From Apostichopus japonicus (taxonomy: Eukaryota > Echinodermata > Holothuroidea > Aspidochirotida > Stichopodidae), in NCBI RefSeq assembly GCF_037975245.1, contig NC_092582.1, positions 25,460,077 to 25,524,076 of the forward strand: a DNA stretch of 64,000 nt, in the 5' to 3' direction. A model generated the notes under the pieces. The model was given only the letters and a program-made list of their open reading frames with translations, ran no database searches and was not told the DNA's origin. Positions 26,077 to 41,200 of this stretch are shown here, piece by piece; the stretch's first letter is position 1; the number at the start of each line of letters is the position of its first letter. Made by a program: the position numbers and the translations under genes.

Positions 26077-26200
26077 TCACTTCTTGATGCTTTCTAAAGG
26101 GCTGACAACTGGCTGATCCTTATTACCCTTCCTCTTCTTGTGAAGAACAGGTAACTTGTGCTGAACCTTTCTTTTCTCTTTACTTCCTGATGTTGAAGGT
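26077..26200 (-). CDS. last exon, Lys-rich tail and stop
   Basis: After acceptor TTAAAACAG it encodes PSTSGSKEKRKVQHKLPVLH, then KKRKGNKDQPVVSPLESIKK and TGA. The basic cluster looks like a nuclear localisation signal. It fits the two-base phase of the chromodomain exon. Confidence 0.6.
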
Positions 26201-29200
26201 CTGTTTTAAAGTGGAGCAGTTAGTAAACCTGAATATGATAATATGCTAGTGTCCTTGGACTCCAATATCCCAACCCCGATCAATGTCTGACCCAGAGGGG
26301 AGAAGGGGTACACATGAGGCGTTCACCCCCATGAAATTGAAGACAGTAAGCATTTTACTGCACTGGTGCATGTCAGTCTCTGAAGCAATAATATTCCCTG
26401 TTACTATATTATATTGATTCAAAACTAATTATATAGTTGCAATAAAACAATTTCCACATTGTGTGTATTTTCTCCTAGTGTAAGTATGGTTTAATGTTAG
26501 AAACACTAAAGACTTATCCACTATTTGCACACCGAGATTTAGCATGTTGGAGGCGTAACGGCAGGCCTGGAACTGTTACTGATCTGTGTAAACCTCTCTC
26601 ATTTATTGACTGATTGAAATCAAATCAAGGGTTAGCATAACCACATAACAGAAATAACATTGACATACACAGCAGCTGTCTAAAATACTTGTAACATGCA
26701 ATAAGCTACATTTGCACATATAGACAATTAACATGATATAACGTCAACTCTTATCTCACTCCCCCGCCCTTTAGAAAATGTCCTCATTTTTCCATGCATC
26801 TTTTCACAAATACAAATATATTATTCAAATTTCCTCATAAAACATTTAAAAAAACCCATCCACACATGTAGATGCATTAAATACATATAAATACAGCTAC
26901 GGCATGCCATAGCCCGGCATTTACTCTACTAAAACATCACAATTATACTCAACATACAACCAAACACTTGTCCAGCTACTACTTATACAATTATGCTATT
27001 CTAAATACAAAGTTCAATTAAGGTGATATAAGAAGAAATCCTTTAAACGAGCAGGGATGCCCGTCTGACGCCGACTTTGTTGTTCGTGGTGCTTGGTACT
27101 CAACCTCTGTGGGGAGAGGTAACAGTCTCTATATTGCTGTACCAGTCCCAGAACATTGAATAGGGACTAAGGGAAGGGATCCTGATGAAGCGGATTGATG
27201 TGGGTTTGGATAGCCTGCCCATTATATTGACATGATGTTCCCTCGTCTGACCTTTTGTCCATTTTCCACCAAGAGTAACTCCTCGCCTGTAATGGCTGGT
27301 AATGAAACTCTAACACTAACATGTTTCTATGTAAAGATTGTCACCATAAATTTGTGATTGCTCACTTCATTAATGATACCATAAAATTAAAGAACAGGTA
27401 AACCTCAAAATGATGTGTAACTTAAGCTCTGGCCAGGAATAGGTCATAAGTGATTCAACATCATCCAACAAATGATCCTCCTGAGTACATACACATTTAA
27501 ATGCTAATTAAAATACCTGGTTTGCCTTAATACATATCCAGGGCTTCCTTTGAGATACTCCCTGCATCTACCCGTTGATTACATTTTGAAGAGTACCCCT
27601 GCCACTTGACCAGATACTCAGTTTTTCCCTTCTTCTGCCTCTTCTTCAGGACCTTCTCCACCGGGAAGAAATCAGCTGAAACAAAAAAAAATACCTTTAC
27701 TAGCATGGTAAACTTAATCATTTAACAACAATAGTGGTGAATGATTAATCAGGAAGTTGCTACTCCAGCTTGAAAACTATGTTCAAATCAGTAGGCCTAT
27801 GCCCTAGAAGCAGGAACCCACAATGTGCAACAGATGTAAGCATGTTGAGAAATCTGTTAAAAGCAACAGAATCATCTACATTGTTGGTTAAGGTGTAATA
27901 CCATGGAAAGAGGATCACCATACCTGCTTCGTCTTCCTGCTCTTTTTCTTCTCCTGCTTCTACCTCTTCACGCACATCTCCCTCAGTATTTTCTGGACAT
28001 GACTGCAACAGTCTTCATTTATGTCAAGCAGAATGACTGAAGGTCCCTATGGAGAAATGAAGATGATACATAGTTTCATTAGAAGTGCAAACTCATGCAT
28101 CCGGATGTTAAAATCTTCGTAACTTCCAATGAAATCAGATGATGAAAGGGATAAAAAGAATAAACAATTTGTAATTTCAGCACAATGTAATGACTGGAAG
28201 TAATGGTACCATTCTCATTTAAGAAGGACAGAAGCTACAATTTAAATGGCTTTGATGTGATTCACTTTTGAGTCATGGAGGTGCCAATCAACACCTATTA
28301 GGATAGGAATGCTCACTGGCACACTGGTACACTAAGAAGGGTTTGTTTGAGTGTCATGGTGACAAATACTCCCCTAAGATACTACAAAATCTTTGTCACT
28401 CCAGTAACTTTTGGAGATAATAGATACAAAATAAAGACCCGGTAATATATCACCTTGCATGTCACTTCACAAAACATGTGTTTAAATCTGACATTTCACA
28501 TGAAAGAAGAACCAGACTGCACAAATGCACTGTGGTTTCAATGATGAAAGATTTATAAGCAATAGCATAACAATCTGACCTTTATAACGATCTGACCTAC
28601 TGTGTGGTGAGGCTGTACAACATAGATCTCAATAAGACAGAGAAAGCATATATAAGATACTATCCATAATGAAAGCTCCTGCCCTGATGTAACCACTGAT
28701 AAGCTTCTTGAACTCATTGTGACATATTAGCTTATTATTTAGCAGCAAACTACCTGTTGAGATATTGAATAGACAATTCCTCACAGCTTGATCCATTTGA
28801 CCTCCACCAAAATCATGGGCTTCTTGAAATTTGATACAACTATAATACCATGTATGATATAGCTCCAAGCTTCCCTTCTTGAGATATGTTTAAAGGGCTT
28901 TCACAGCTTAACCTGTTGACCCCAACTGACCTTTTGCCTTCACCAAACTGAAAGGCTACTTACATTCAATGTATTTCATCCACATATCAAACATGAGATA
29001 GTTCTTTAGGTTTCCTTTCTAGAGATATCTTGTTTATGAAGTTTTTACAATTTTGACCTCTGTTGACCCCAAAAAACCTCTGACCTCCACCAAAATGAAA
29101 GAGTTCTTGCACTTAATGTGGTAAACCGATATTCTATGTATTAGATATGTCCATGCTTCTCTTTGTGAGATATCGTGTTTACAAGCTTTGCTTCACAACA

Positions 29201-32200
29201 CATACACATGCATGCATCACAGCTAAAAAGGTGTACGATGATCATCAAAACCAAAAATGATGAAATGCAATGCTTGTTGCATGCATAAGCAAAGAATTTT
29301 CTAACCACTGCAATAAAGATAGAAATGAAGTAGAACATGACAGCCAAACCACTGACCCTCTTGGTCGTAGGATGGATGAACAGCTTCATCACACATCTAG
29401 AGCCTTGGTCTTGATCCTGGTCTAGCATTTGACTATCATCACTCACAGACACTGCAAACAGAAATTACAGAGAAAAGGGAACAAACACAGTGAGCGAGCA
29501 CATTATATAAAATTAATTATATTTGTGTTTTGTTTTAAGCTTTGATAAGTGCAATTCTGCTGCCGGCATATTAACATTCTGATCATGGTCATTACAAAGC
29601 TACAGAATTACAATAAGCCTGAGTGTAGTACAGTCATTTTGCTAAAGAGAATTTTTTACAAATGGTCAACTTAAACCAAAAGGTTTAGATCTTGAACAGG
29701 AAGTGGAATGACTTGTGCTGTAAAATCGAACAAAAGATGTCGTTAAAAAATATGTTATATCAGCAAACTTTAAGTTCGATATATGTTTTGTACGTACCAT
29801 GTTCAGTTGCTGATAGGCAATTGGCATCTGGAGTTCTAGTTACATTGCTGGAAATACCTTGTGAGGAAAAGCAGGAATGTTTCCTATGAAAATGAAACAA
29901 ATTTTATTGGTTACAATGTTATGTTCTCACGAGAGCTTACACACACTATAAGTATATACAACAATATATGGACAATATAAATGTGTACAGTCATGAACAC
30001 TATTACAGGATGAAAAAACAGCAAGTACCCTAAGCCCAGGGTCAAAATGTTTATGTAGTGGTGTAACTATAACATACCACTATCTCTATTATGGACAGAC
30101 CCCTCCCTCCTCCATTTCAGTGAATATATTTCATTGTGATTATTTCCCTTCAAGCCCGTATTGTGTGTACCTACCAGCATGTATCATGTGACAATTTCAA
30201 TGAAGTTCTGCAGCAAAAACACCCAGACCCTCTCGTCCACCCACCACCCTCCCGTCCACCCCCTCCCCCCTCCTCTCGTATCATGTTTATAAGTGTTCAA
30301 ATTGTCCTGCTTAGCTTTATAACAATTGATGACTGTAAATGACTGTAAACAGCAAAAGGATATCTGCTCACTGAATAGTATAACTTGTTGGTCTCATGAG
30401 CTGGCTTTACTAGTAAGACATGCAAACACAACACAAAACTTACGGATGGTAATACTATTTTGGCTGCGTAATATTGCTTGCAGATCATGGACTCCATACG
30501 CAGACGGTCGTTTACAGGTAATACCAGGTGGCAGACCATCTACCACAATACTCCCCATAGCAAGCTGCTTGTAGCTCATTGCTCTTCTGCCCGTACCTGC
30601 ATCTGTGATCATATAAACCAGTTTAACAATGTGTATTCAACTTGCATTGTATTGCCATTATAAACATGTGTCCTTAAAATGTTGCAGGGATAGCAATGTT
30701 CCTTAAATCAGATAGCTAGTAACATAGTTTACTAGTTCACATGATAAACTCGAGCTCATGCCTCCATCCAGCTAACAGTGTAATATTTACACACAAGAAC
30801 TGTTCTTTTCAGTGGAAACCTTCCCAACATTAAAGCTTTGCAAGTTTCCATTAAATTGCATATCTGGTGGTTTTTCTACATCCTCTAATCCGTTCAAATT
30901 TATGTTACATCTTTTCACTTCCATTATGACACATTGCATTATGTACAGTAATTATGGGACTCAGTAAAACCTAGCACTTTCGGATAAAAAAAATTCCTAT
31001 TTTCGCAAACATTCCTAAGCGCTCAAGTGACTGTAGGTCACCCTGTGACGTAGATGTGCGGAGTCGTTTGAGGAAAACCTTTCGATCCAGCTATTCACTT
31101 CAGTACGGTGCTTACATTATGCCTGTACGACACTCTGTCATATATAAACTGTTAGTATCAAAATGCCAATGATTTGTGTAGTAGGATGGTGCCAATACAC
31201 TTTTTAGAACCGAAGATTTAGTTTCTTTGTGTTTCCCAGTCATCAAACCGACGACAGACGCTGCAGGCTTGGGATTTATTTTGTAAGGAGAACTTGCAAA
31301 GCCTTTCTCGCTCCCAGGTTTCCCACCATATGCCGGCAAAAATATGTTCAGCATACTTCAGAAATGATGACTGGGACAGAGGATACATCCTTCCGAAAAG
31401 TTTCCTTGGAACGAATTGCTGTTATGTTAGATGTTTACTTCTAAACTCACAATTTTTACCTTTTGGTATAAACGATATCTTTCATACGCTAGGCTGACTG
31501 CTGTTTTCATGTCAGTTAGTCATATCCATAGGCGTAAGAGGCGGGGGCTGGGGGGCGGGGCTGCAGCCCCCCCTCAATCATACGTATTTGTGAAAATTCT
31601 GGCAATATGCTGAGAATTTTTCGGCACCTACTGAAAGAAAAATAAATTGCAATGTGTTTTTCAATGGTTAAACTTACATTATTATCATCATCATTGTAAC
31701 AACTTCCCCCAAAATGGTAATAACAGCCACCCCCCCCCCAATCAAATTGGGCTCCTACGCCTATGGTCATATCTAGGTAAATCCAGGTTTATACGAAGGG
31801 TTATAGACAATGGGGATGAAAGAAAATATGACTTATTCAACCAGCGAATAGTTTAAGCTTTTCTATTTACCTTAGGAAGAATGATGGGCTATACTAGATC
31901 GATACTTCTAGCACAGTCTGATTAGTTCCAATTGGGCCTTATGTTAATGGAGAAAGTTGTTATGTCTCGGGTTCGATTTGACCGATTGAGAAGGATAATA
32001 ACACAACGGTTTTTGATCGCTTTCTGCTTTATTGCTTACCAGACTCAAGAGGTCACTCCCAGGTCAATACAAGGTGTACACATATAAATTATCACCCAAT
32101 ACGATTCCATACCAATACATTACAATAGTGATCTTTATTGGTAGTATGCTTTGAATATTTGGCATGTGTGCTATACCATTTGAAATTATCCAATCCAATT

Positions 32201-35200
32201 GTGCTCGACTACCGTCCCCTTGCGCACCTCCCCGTAGCCCACTCTCATTAATCTGTCTACAAAAACATGTCGAGGTCAGTGTCTACGCAGAGGCCCTCTA
32301 AAGGTTGTCTCCCTAGCTAATTTTGATATACAGTATGCATCAACTCATTAGCCACGATTGCCTAATTGTTATTCTAATGTGCATACTCAATTGTCTAGCT
32401 TCAGCTGTGATTTATCCCATAAGTGCATTAAAATAGATCATGTTACGAAATATAGTTGTACACGAAAGATAGTTGGATAGTTATATACGAAAGATAGTTG
32501 TACGCTGCTACACAAGGAGGTCCTGTGTGACGTAGTTCTCTTTAGCAAAACCAACGACACCAGCTATAACAACATATATGGACGATTTGCATTGTGAGCA
32601 TGTATATATTTTACTGAGACAGTAAAAGTTATTGCATTTTTCACTTTTGAAACTCTTAAAATGTGTAACAAGGAATCCATCAGGCATTTTTTTCTGTGGT
32701 GTTCCAATTTCTTGTGTATCTGCTTTTGTGGAGTGTGACTTGCTGAAAAGTACTTTATGGCAGCAAGACTGAGACATACCCCGCAAAGCTTTGTATTTCT
32801 TGGATTCAACTGCATCCACTGACCGAAAGCTAACTGCAAACACGATTAATTGCAACAAAAATGAAGAAATACCTGAAATGTTGATATTTTTCACAAGGTA
32901 GGAATCGGAATTGCAGCCAGACCTCAATATTATACTGCACACTATGTAAAGTGGCCTATAATGGCAACGAATCTTACAAAATATGATCAGTCGTTGATGC
33001 AGGTTTGTAACCATAATTTACTTGTAACTGAAGAACTGCCAACCAAAATGAGTTCAAGTAGCCATGTGTGAACAATCTAACAACCATTTCTTTCTCTTGT
33101 AACTGCATGTTTATTGCAAGACTGAAGTTAATAAAAGGCTTACTTTCTTACGAGAAGTACGAGGAAAGTCCATTGTTATTGTTTGCGTTAGCGGTACACT
33201 CTGCAGAATGACATCACACGGTGACCTGTACGTCTATTAGCTTGTAGGAATCAGGTTTCTGGTCAGTGAGAATCTGCTAACTTTGACATCTAAATTACTT
33301 TCTTTTTCAACTAAACGGAAACCACAGTATTGTTTGTGTAGTAAATACTTTACTATGAGCTGAAAAAATGGAATATTGCATTTTAATGTCTGCAGCTCAT
33401 CATAATGAACAATCAATATTGGGCAGCTAATGTAAGTAGCACTGTGAACAATTGGGAAACTGATTGACTGATGTTCCATTTGTTTGTATTTCACTCAGCA
33501 ATTAAAGAATGGAATTTGACTTTATCATATAAAAAAAAATCCTGTTAATTGCTAAAGAGTAAGTGACAATAAGACAACACTAATATTTCTCTCCCAAGAT
33601 GCAATCGATGAACATGAGTTAGTCAGTTTCACTTACAGTATTTTTCGTTAAAGAGCTCCTGCACGCTGGTACGTAGTGTTGCACGGGTTGCTTCTTTAAC
33701 AGGACCATCAGCATTACCCTCTATTGAATGAAACAGAAAGAAAAAAACTATCACAAGTTTAATCTATCTTCAAAATGAATGTATGACCTTTAGATATTTC
33801 CTCATATGCAGTTGATTTTTGTTGGATAATTATGCTACTGTACATTACACCACTTAATAGATTTGACTTCTACTGAAAAACCCGTTCATATTACTGCTGT
33901 GGTGTTGAAATTCTCCTTACTACTTCAAATTTATATCAGCAACTCTTTTTCTTTTCTTGGTTTGCTAGAACTTGAGAGGGATGTTGGTCGGTAAGAGGGA
34001 TGAAGTCAAAGCAATCTGACTTCCAGGCATTTAAAGTCTCTATGCCACAAAACTTGACTAATAAATAACTGCAATGAATAGTAACTCAACACTGAAATTG
34101 TTTTGCATACCTATAACACTCAGTCCAAATTTTCGTAAGAGTTCTACCTCTTTATCTAAAAACATTGGCCTTCAGTAGTTCCTGAACTATGGAGATTTTG
34201 CTCGGTATCTATGGCAACGAACATTGCTTCATAGTCCAACTCTTGAAGATGAAAACACTGGAAAGAAATGAAGAACAATTATATTACTCCCATGCAGTAA
34301 TACGAACAAACATTAAAGCACCCTCAACAATCTAACACACGCTCACACACAAACAAACGTGCAAAAAAAGATGGAATCTCTTTTTGTTTTCCACCACAAT
34401 GCCCCAATAATAATTCATTGCAATTTTCAGGTGCATTATTGAATTGCTAGTTATTTGAGTCAACGATATCATAGCGGACATGCTGGTAACCTCTACTGAT
34501 GAACAAATACAGTAACTGGAGTTAACATGCAACATCACAGAGTCAATCTGCTTCACTGGTTATGACTTTTGTGGTAAATTTGATTGTGATTGTTGTTTTT
34601 TTGTTTAATACTTTGAAATATGACTTTGCTGTTCTTCAGTACAGAGCAGAAAATTCCCTCACCCACTACTACTGAAATCACATCACTGTAGCTTCCTAGT
34701 TGGATATTAATAAAAAACAATAGGAACAGTGAAGATTTTTCCTCTGCATTAATTGCAATGATATCACACTAATAGTACAAAATGTGGAGGTACATAGCGG
34801 TTCCATGCAAGTTCTATCATATGGGGGAAATTGGTTAGACTTTGCGTCTTAATGATTATGTCAAGTGTCAAGTGCATGGGAATGTTGTACTAAAGTATTT
34901 TCATCGGTAATGAAATATAGAGAAACATAATTTGGCATAGTCATTGGAGTCCTACTCAGGCAATAAAAACATAAGTGAAAGACTATTTAATAAGCAGCCA
35001 TGATAACACCTGCAATGTCATACCTACAGATGGGAGTGAAACGATATGCAGCTCTAATTTTTTGCTAATTTGCATACAGATTGTTATATTCATCAGTCTT
35101 CCACTAAAATTTCTGCAGTATGTAATTACTGACATACCATGAAATTGTATGTATTAACACTCTCACTGCAAATGAAAGCCTTTTGTTACTGCTATTTCAG

Positions 35201-38200
35201 TTTTTTACCATTTTCTTGATTTCAGTCAAAATGTGCCTGGCCATGACCTTCTCATGCTCCTGCCTGATTGTAGTACCTTCAGCTTCCATCCTATTTTTGT
35301 TATCTGCTTGCTCTTTGTATCTGCTGACTTCTGGTGTACCCTTGACTTTCTTCCATGCTTTATTGGCTTTGTTAAGGGTTGCACCCTGGTTCTCAGGTGA
35401 TGTTGCTGCAAAACAAAGAAGAATAGAAGATTAACTCATTTTGGCAATGGTGATAAAAGGCAGCTCAATGTAGGTATTTTATCCAGATAGCTGCATCCCT
35501 AAAGGTGGTTAATTAGGGAAGCCTCGCAAATCTAACCGCCATGTCCGGGCCGGTGGATTTTTCCGCGGCTATAATGAGCACAGCCACAAGCAGATAATGA
35601 GTCACACTTGAGTGCACACTCTCTCCAAACCACCCTCCAAGCTATACAGTTACATTCACAGCCGCGGTCAAGTTTTTACTAAGCCGATTTGAACACAATA
35701 GTGAGTTGAACAAAACATCATAGCTAAGTCTCAAGGTATTCAAACGTTTCAAAAAAGATAGTATGTTTATACGCCGTATTTTATCCTACTGCAGAAGCAA
35801 AACTTCTTGTGAAAAATAAGTAAGGAAATGTGAATTTACACTGCAGGAATCTAAAATGCTATCTTTCTTATTTTCCCAGTCGGCCAAGTAGGAACAAAAA
35901 GTTTCGTTGCCTTCTTGCAAGGACATTAAGTTTCCTGAATTTTTAAGATTTAAAAATCTAAAAAACTGAAATCACAATCTCACTTCTTGTACACGTGCAC
36001 ATAAGCGTGAACCAGAGCCTAACATACGGGATGACTTTAGAATAATCCTACTAAGTTGTATAGAACAGGACCTAAACTACCTAGCTAGGTGAAAAAAAAA
36101 CGGTTGACTGTAGGGAATCTTTCGCACTCCAGCGAAGCTGTACTTTTTTTTAGCCAGCTAGATCGTAGACATGAGGATTGAACAAATGACGATAATTTCT
36201 TGTGAAATAAATGCGGAAAAAATGCGATTATCCTTTCTCCGTTTTAAGTGTAAATGTTATTCTAGCATTAAAGAAAGTTGAAAGAAATAAAGTTTATCAA
36301 CTCCATTTACTGACTTTTGAACTTCGTAAAAAAAAACGTCCTTTAACTACTCTGAAAATCAGTAGAGAAATTAGCAATTGTGTACGAGCAGTAAGTTGGT
36401 ACACCTTTCAAATTTTACGAAAGATCGAGCAAAATACTTTCGAAAAATTCACGCGAAACTGGCATATCGTGCTAAATGCAATTAATGTCATGTAGACAAG
36501 GCTCTAGTACACCCATTTATGAATAAACCATATGACCACATCTGGCGGGGGGAAAAGAAAGTATTTTCTAGAATTTCCACCCAAAAAAAAAGGAAAAATT
36601 AATATCCTACCATAGTTAAGTGTATAGTAAATAGCCTAACCACTTCGCCGGTTACGGATCTCACGTAACAACAAAAACACAACTAATTGTATTTTGCGAA
36701 GTTGACGTTTTCTACAAGGACATGGAAACAATATTTAGCATTCAGTTAATCATGCCAAGTGGCCTAAAACATGGGATTAAAAGGTTTACTTTCATAAAGA
36801 TAGCCATACTGTAGCTATTGGGGCCTTGATATCGTGCTATGTCTGTATGGTATAGACTCGTGTATCATGGGGAATAGAATGTTTTGTTCATGCGGAGGAG
36901 TCGGTTGGCTTGAGGTGTGTTTTACTTACCTTAATGTTACGGGGATATATACTTTTCTTGAACGTCTAAGATAATATTTCGCATAACTTTACCGATCCTT
37001 TACTGACTTACCTAATTAATTCTAGAGTGGAGCCAAAATAGTTTACTCCATGAAAAGTTTTTTGGAAACGTGCCAAAAATGTTAACAAACAGGTGTTAAA
37101 CAGGGGGGTTGTTTGGCAGTATGCCTACGATGATATTTAAGTAGGGGTAAACACTGCAGTTGTAAACTGATGTACGTATAGTAAAATTTTCACCGAATAG
37201 TAACATATCTCTAACCACATGGCAGCCTAACACACTCAGTCAATGGGAAATCAAAACCATCTGTTTATTCGTTGAATTTGTGTCGCAGTTAGCTTCAGAG
37301 ATCAACGTTACGGTCGATGTTCTCTCTTTAACATACATATGTGGCATAGCTTAACTATTGTTTTGTTTAAATTCTGGTTTGTCAATATGGGTTTTCTGAA
37401 GCTCTTGGGGGCATATATTTAATGCAATGGCTGATTCAGTTTTTAATTCATAGTTACGTACCACTCGTTGAACAAGGCTCATAATGTATAGGCCCAGGTA
37501 AAGGCTGCTTTTATCGAACTTTCGAGTAGCGGAGTTTCACAATTGTTCATAAGAGACCCAAGAAATTTTATTTGTGAGGTTTGATAACGTGGAAGATTTG
37601 CAAGAATTATATAAAGTACTGAATCTCGGACATTTGGTAGTGGCGGATTTTAGTGTATAAGTCACTTTGCAACATAAACTACCGCCCTATTGACTGTCAA
37701 AACCGCAAAAGTTAATCCGGTCACTTGGCCAAGTTTGCTAATTGTTTGTGAAGAATAACCAGCCTTGTGTTGTCAGGGCGCTGTGCTCATTACTCCGGCT
37801 GGCAACCAGCGTGTGTGCATTCAACCATGGGACCAATATGCACATGCATAATGAGCAAGGAGTGCGAGATTTCCGCCGGCCCGGAACCGGCGGTTAGATT
37901 TGCGAGGCTTCCCTTACTTGGAATTCAGACAGAGAACTAATTGTTTCATGCAATGAAAGTACCGAGTGTAGCATCTATAGATCACTCCAGAGAACGTTAT
38001 ACAGTATTACTTGACAACTTGCATGCAGATCTATTGTACACATTTGTACCTGTGCAGGAGACAAACCCATATCCTACAAAACATGCATGCTTACATAGAA
38101 GCACGATATTTTGAACACAAAATGACTTTAAGGGAACCCCTACACGACTTTTGATCAGGCCTCAAGTAATTAAGTTCTCACAAACTATCAGGACTAGAGA

Positions 38201-41200
38201 ACACTATGAATCTTGATCAGGCATTGCAAACTAAATATAATCACATGTTAATAATCCGCTCTATATAGAAGTAGGCTCCCATTCAAATTCTTGAATATCC
38301 CAGGCATATCTATGACACATTATAAGCCATACATGACCTTGATCACAAACTCATGAACAGCACAGATAACAAACCATCCAACTTCATCAAATTTTATCCA
38401 GTTACATTGGATACTGAGTGAAAAGAAGAATCAAAATTTGGACACAGAGGCAGGCTGACAGACAGATACTGTAGACTTATGTCAGACAGACATGATATCC
38501 TTACCTTGGTTGCATAAAGGGGAACATTGTCATGTTGAGCTGTGTATGAGCTGACGTATGGTAAAGAAATCATTAGAAGCTCACCACTTTCTCTTCTTAT
38601 GGAAATTTAGTAACCGACACGTCACCCTACATTTTGTTAGTCCTGTGTTGGACTTAAGAATACTTGGAAGTTGGACTCCTACCCCAGTCAGAAAGAGCAA
38701 ACAGCTAGGTGTAGTACCACCATTATGATCAGTACTTAAGTATCACATTTTCTTAGTTTTTTTCTTTGAAATATCATGGCATGCATGCTAACAATCTATG
38801 TCACAGCTAATCAAGGAAAGTGATTTTGGGAAGGATTTTTAAGGGGGTGGGGGGGGGGGGTGATGCAAGCCACCTCCTTCAAAACCACCATAAAGAAGGC
38901 CAATAGTAAAGCTGGATGTTTGCTCAATATAAAATAAAATCAAAAGACTTGTGACTTGCATCAGAATCAAGGTTGGGTTTTCTTGACAACTCAAATAGTA
39001 ATGAACTTCATATCTACCCACCATGTTCTGAAATATACTCTGCCATGAAGCAGCTATAGGCACTCTTTTTCTGGGTTTTAGTGAAGGTACTTTGCTGCGG
39101 CTGCCAAATTTTCTTCTGACTTGCTTTGTTTTTGTGTTGTCAATCCAGTTCTAATGAGATATATAAATAAACAAACGGTTTGTCAAGTGTCATTCAAACA
39201 ATTACAAACAATCCAATAAAGTATGATCAAGTCAGAAGCTAAATTCAATTAAAAAACTATGTAATGCAATTTTTCATCGTCAGATTAATAAGACAGATTT
39301 GGTCAACTCAGCTTACCAACATTTGGCTCATCAACATCATGGTAGCTGGTGGCAATTGCCATGCGTGGCAAGCATTGAATGAATAGTCACTGATGCAAGT
39401 GTAAGTTACAATTGGTAAACAGTGTAATCCATACAAAATCCAGACAGGCCTAAGAATATGCTGATGTAGCACATTATGTTGCCAATGAATTTAAGTGAAA
39501 GAAGGTTGAAGTCAAAGTACTGTACACTTCGTTATAACGTAATGATGGGAGATGTAGGTTGAATGGAAAACAACTTGCCACGCTGCTGCTAAGACTTGCT
39601 TCAAATGCTTAATGTAGAGCACCACAGAGCAAACACATTTAAACCTTGCAAGGAATGCCCCAGCATTCTACATACTGGTAGCTGAGATGATGAATCTTAA
39701 CCTGAGCTCAGATATATCCTGATAGCCTGATTGCTGCAGGCTGCCATACAATGATATAATTCAAATGAACCCAAACTATGTAAATTTTCAAATCAATCTG
39801 CTAACTCTTTATTACCCAGGAGAAAATTCCTGTTAATACCTGTTACAATTTCAATTGGTTTTAACCGGAACCAACAGGGACTAACAGGTACCTGTTAACG
39901 ACAACTGGTTTTAACAGGTATTGTGACCAAAACCAGTTGATACCAGTTAATTGCCTGTTGCAACAGGTAAATTACCTGTAAGCTGTAACAGGTACCAATT
40001 GGTTTTAACAGGTACCTGTTAAACCAGTTGCTTTCAACAGGTAAAATACCTGTTGAAAACAACTGGTTTAACAGGTACCTGTTGAAAACAACTGGTTTAA
40101 CAGGTAACTGTTGAAAACAACTGGTTAAACAGGTACCTGTTGAAAACAACTGGTTTAACAGGTACCTGTTGAAAACAACTGGTTTAACAGGTACCTGTTG
40201 AAAACAACTGGTTTAACAGGTACCTGTTGAAAACAACTGGTTTAACAGGTACCTGTTGAAAACAACTGGTTTAACAGGTACCTGTTGAAAACAACTGGTT
40301 TAACAGGTACCTGTTGAAAACAACTGGTTAAACAGGTACCTGTTGAAAACAACTGGTTTAACAGGTACCTGTTGAAAACAACTGGTTTAACAGGTACCTG
40401 TTACACCAGTTGCATTCAACAGGTACCAGTTGGTTCAAATTTCTGTCTCCACTTTAAGGCACATAATGGTGGATCACCGTTGTCAGGGAAGGTTTATGAG
40501 GGGAGGGGGGCTTGAAAATTTTTGTTTCTCATAAAGGGCTTATATGCAAAATAATGCAATTATTTCCTCTTTTTTTGCTCCCTTCGTTTTTTTCACCGTC
40601 GGACATCACGTCCCCAAACATTTTTGTGGAGGTACTCTTTCCCCTGCCCTCCCCCTTCCCCGCCCTCGCTGGTTTGCCACTGCAAAGATGTGGTATAACA
40701 TATGTCTGATCACTGAATTGTTTATCCTATTTGGTACATTAAGGTAAAATGAAAAATTCACATTAAATTTATGAGAGAGTTCTTCCAGATAGTATATGAA
40801 TACGTAGCATACACATACATCAAAAGATTGAGACGAGCTCGCATCTATATTTAGATCAGTGATTCATAGTCTAAGAAAGTAAGACACATATTGCCAAGTC
40901 AAGATCAAGATAAAAATAATTAATGTTTAAATTGTATTATGATTTAATTCTTTCTTATTTACAGTTGTTTTAAATTTTTGATATCAATTAATGATATTTG
41001 TAATTTTTAGTGACATGAAACTCTCAAATTGGGGCCAAAGACAATTTTGTAAATTTTCGATAATCACATTTTGTACGAGGTTGAACTTTGACTTCAACAC
41101 CATATTCAATTTCGAAACCGAGGAGCAACGGCAACTTGCATTGCACAGCGTAAGCATTGCTTGGCATGGTTTAATACGATCACTCTAAGCAACTTTCAAC

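Noticed and set aside
32508-33014. 168-codon minus-strand frame as one gene
   Set aside because: Only the 54-base part 32833-32780 has phase-matched splice sites; the rest reads through introns.
39831-40437. CRISPR-like repeat array
   Set aside because: Units are contiguous and near identical with no unique spacers, in a eukaryotic intron.
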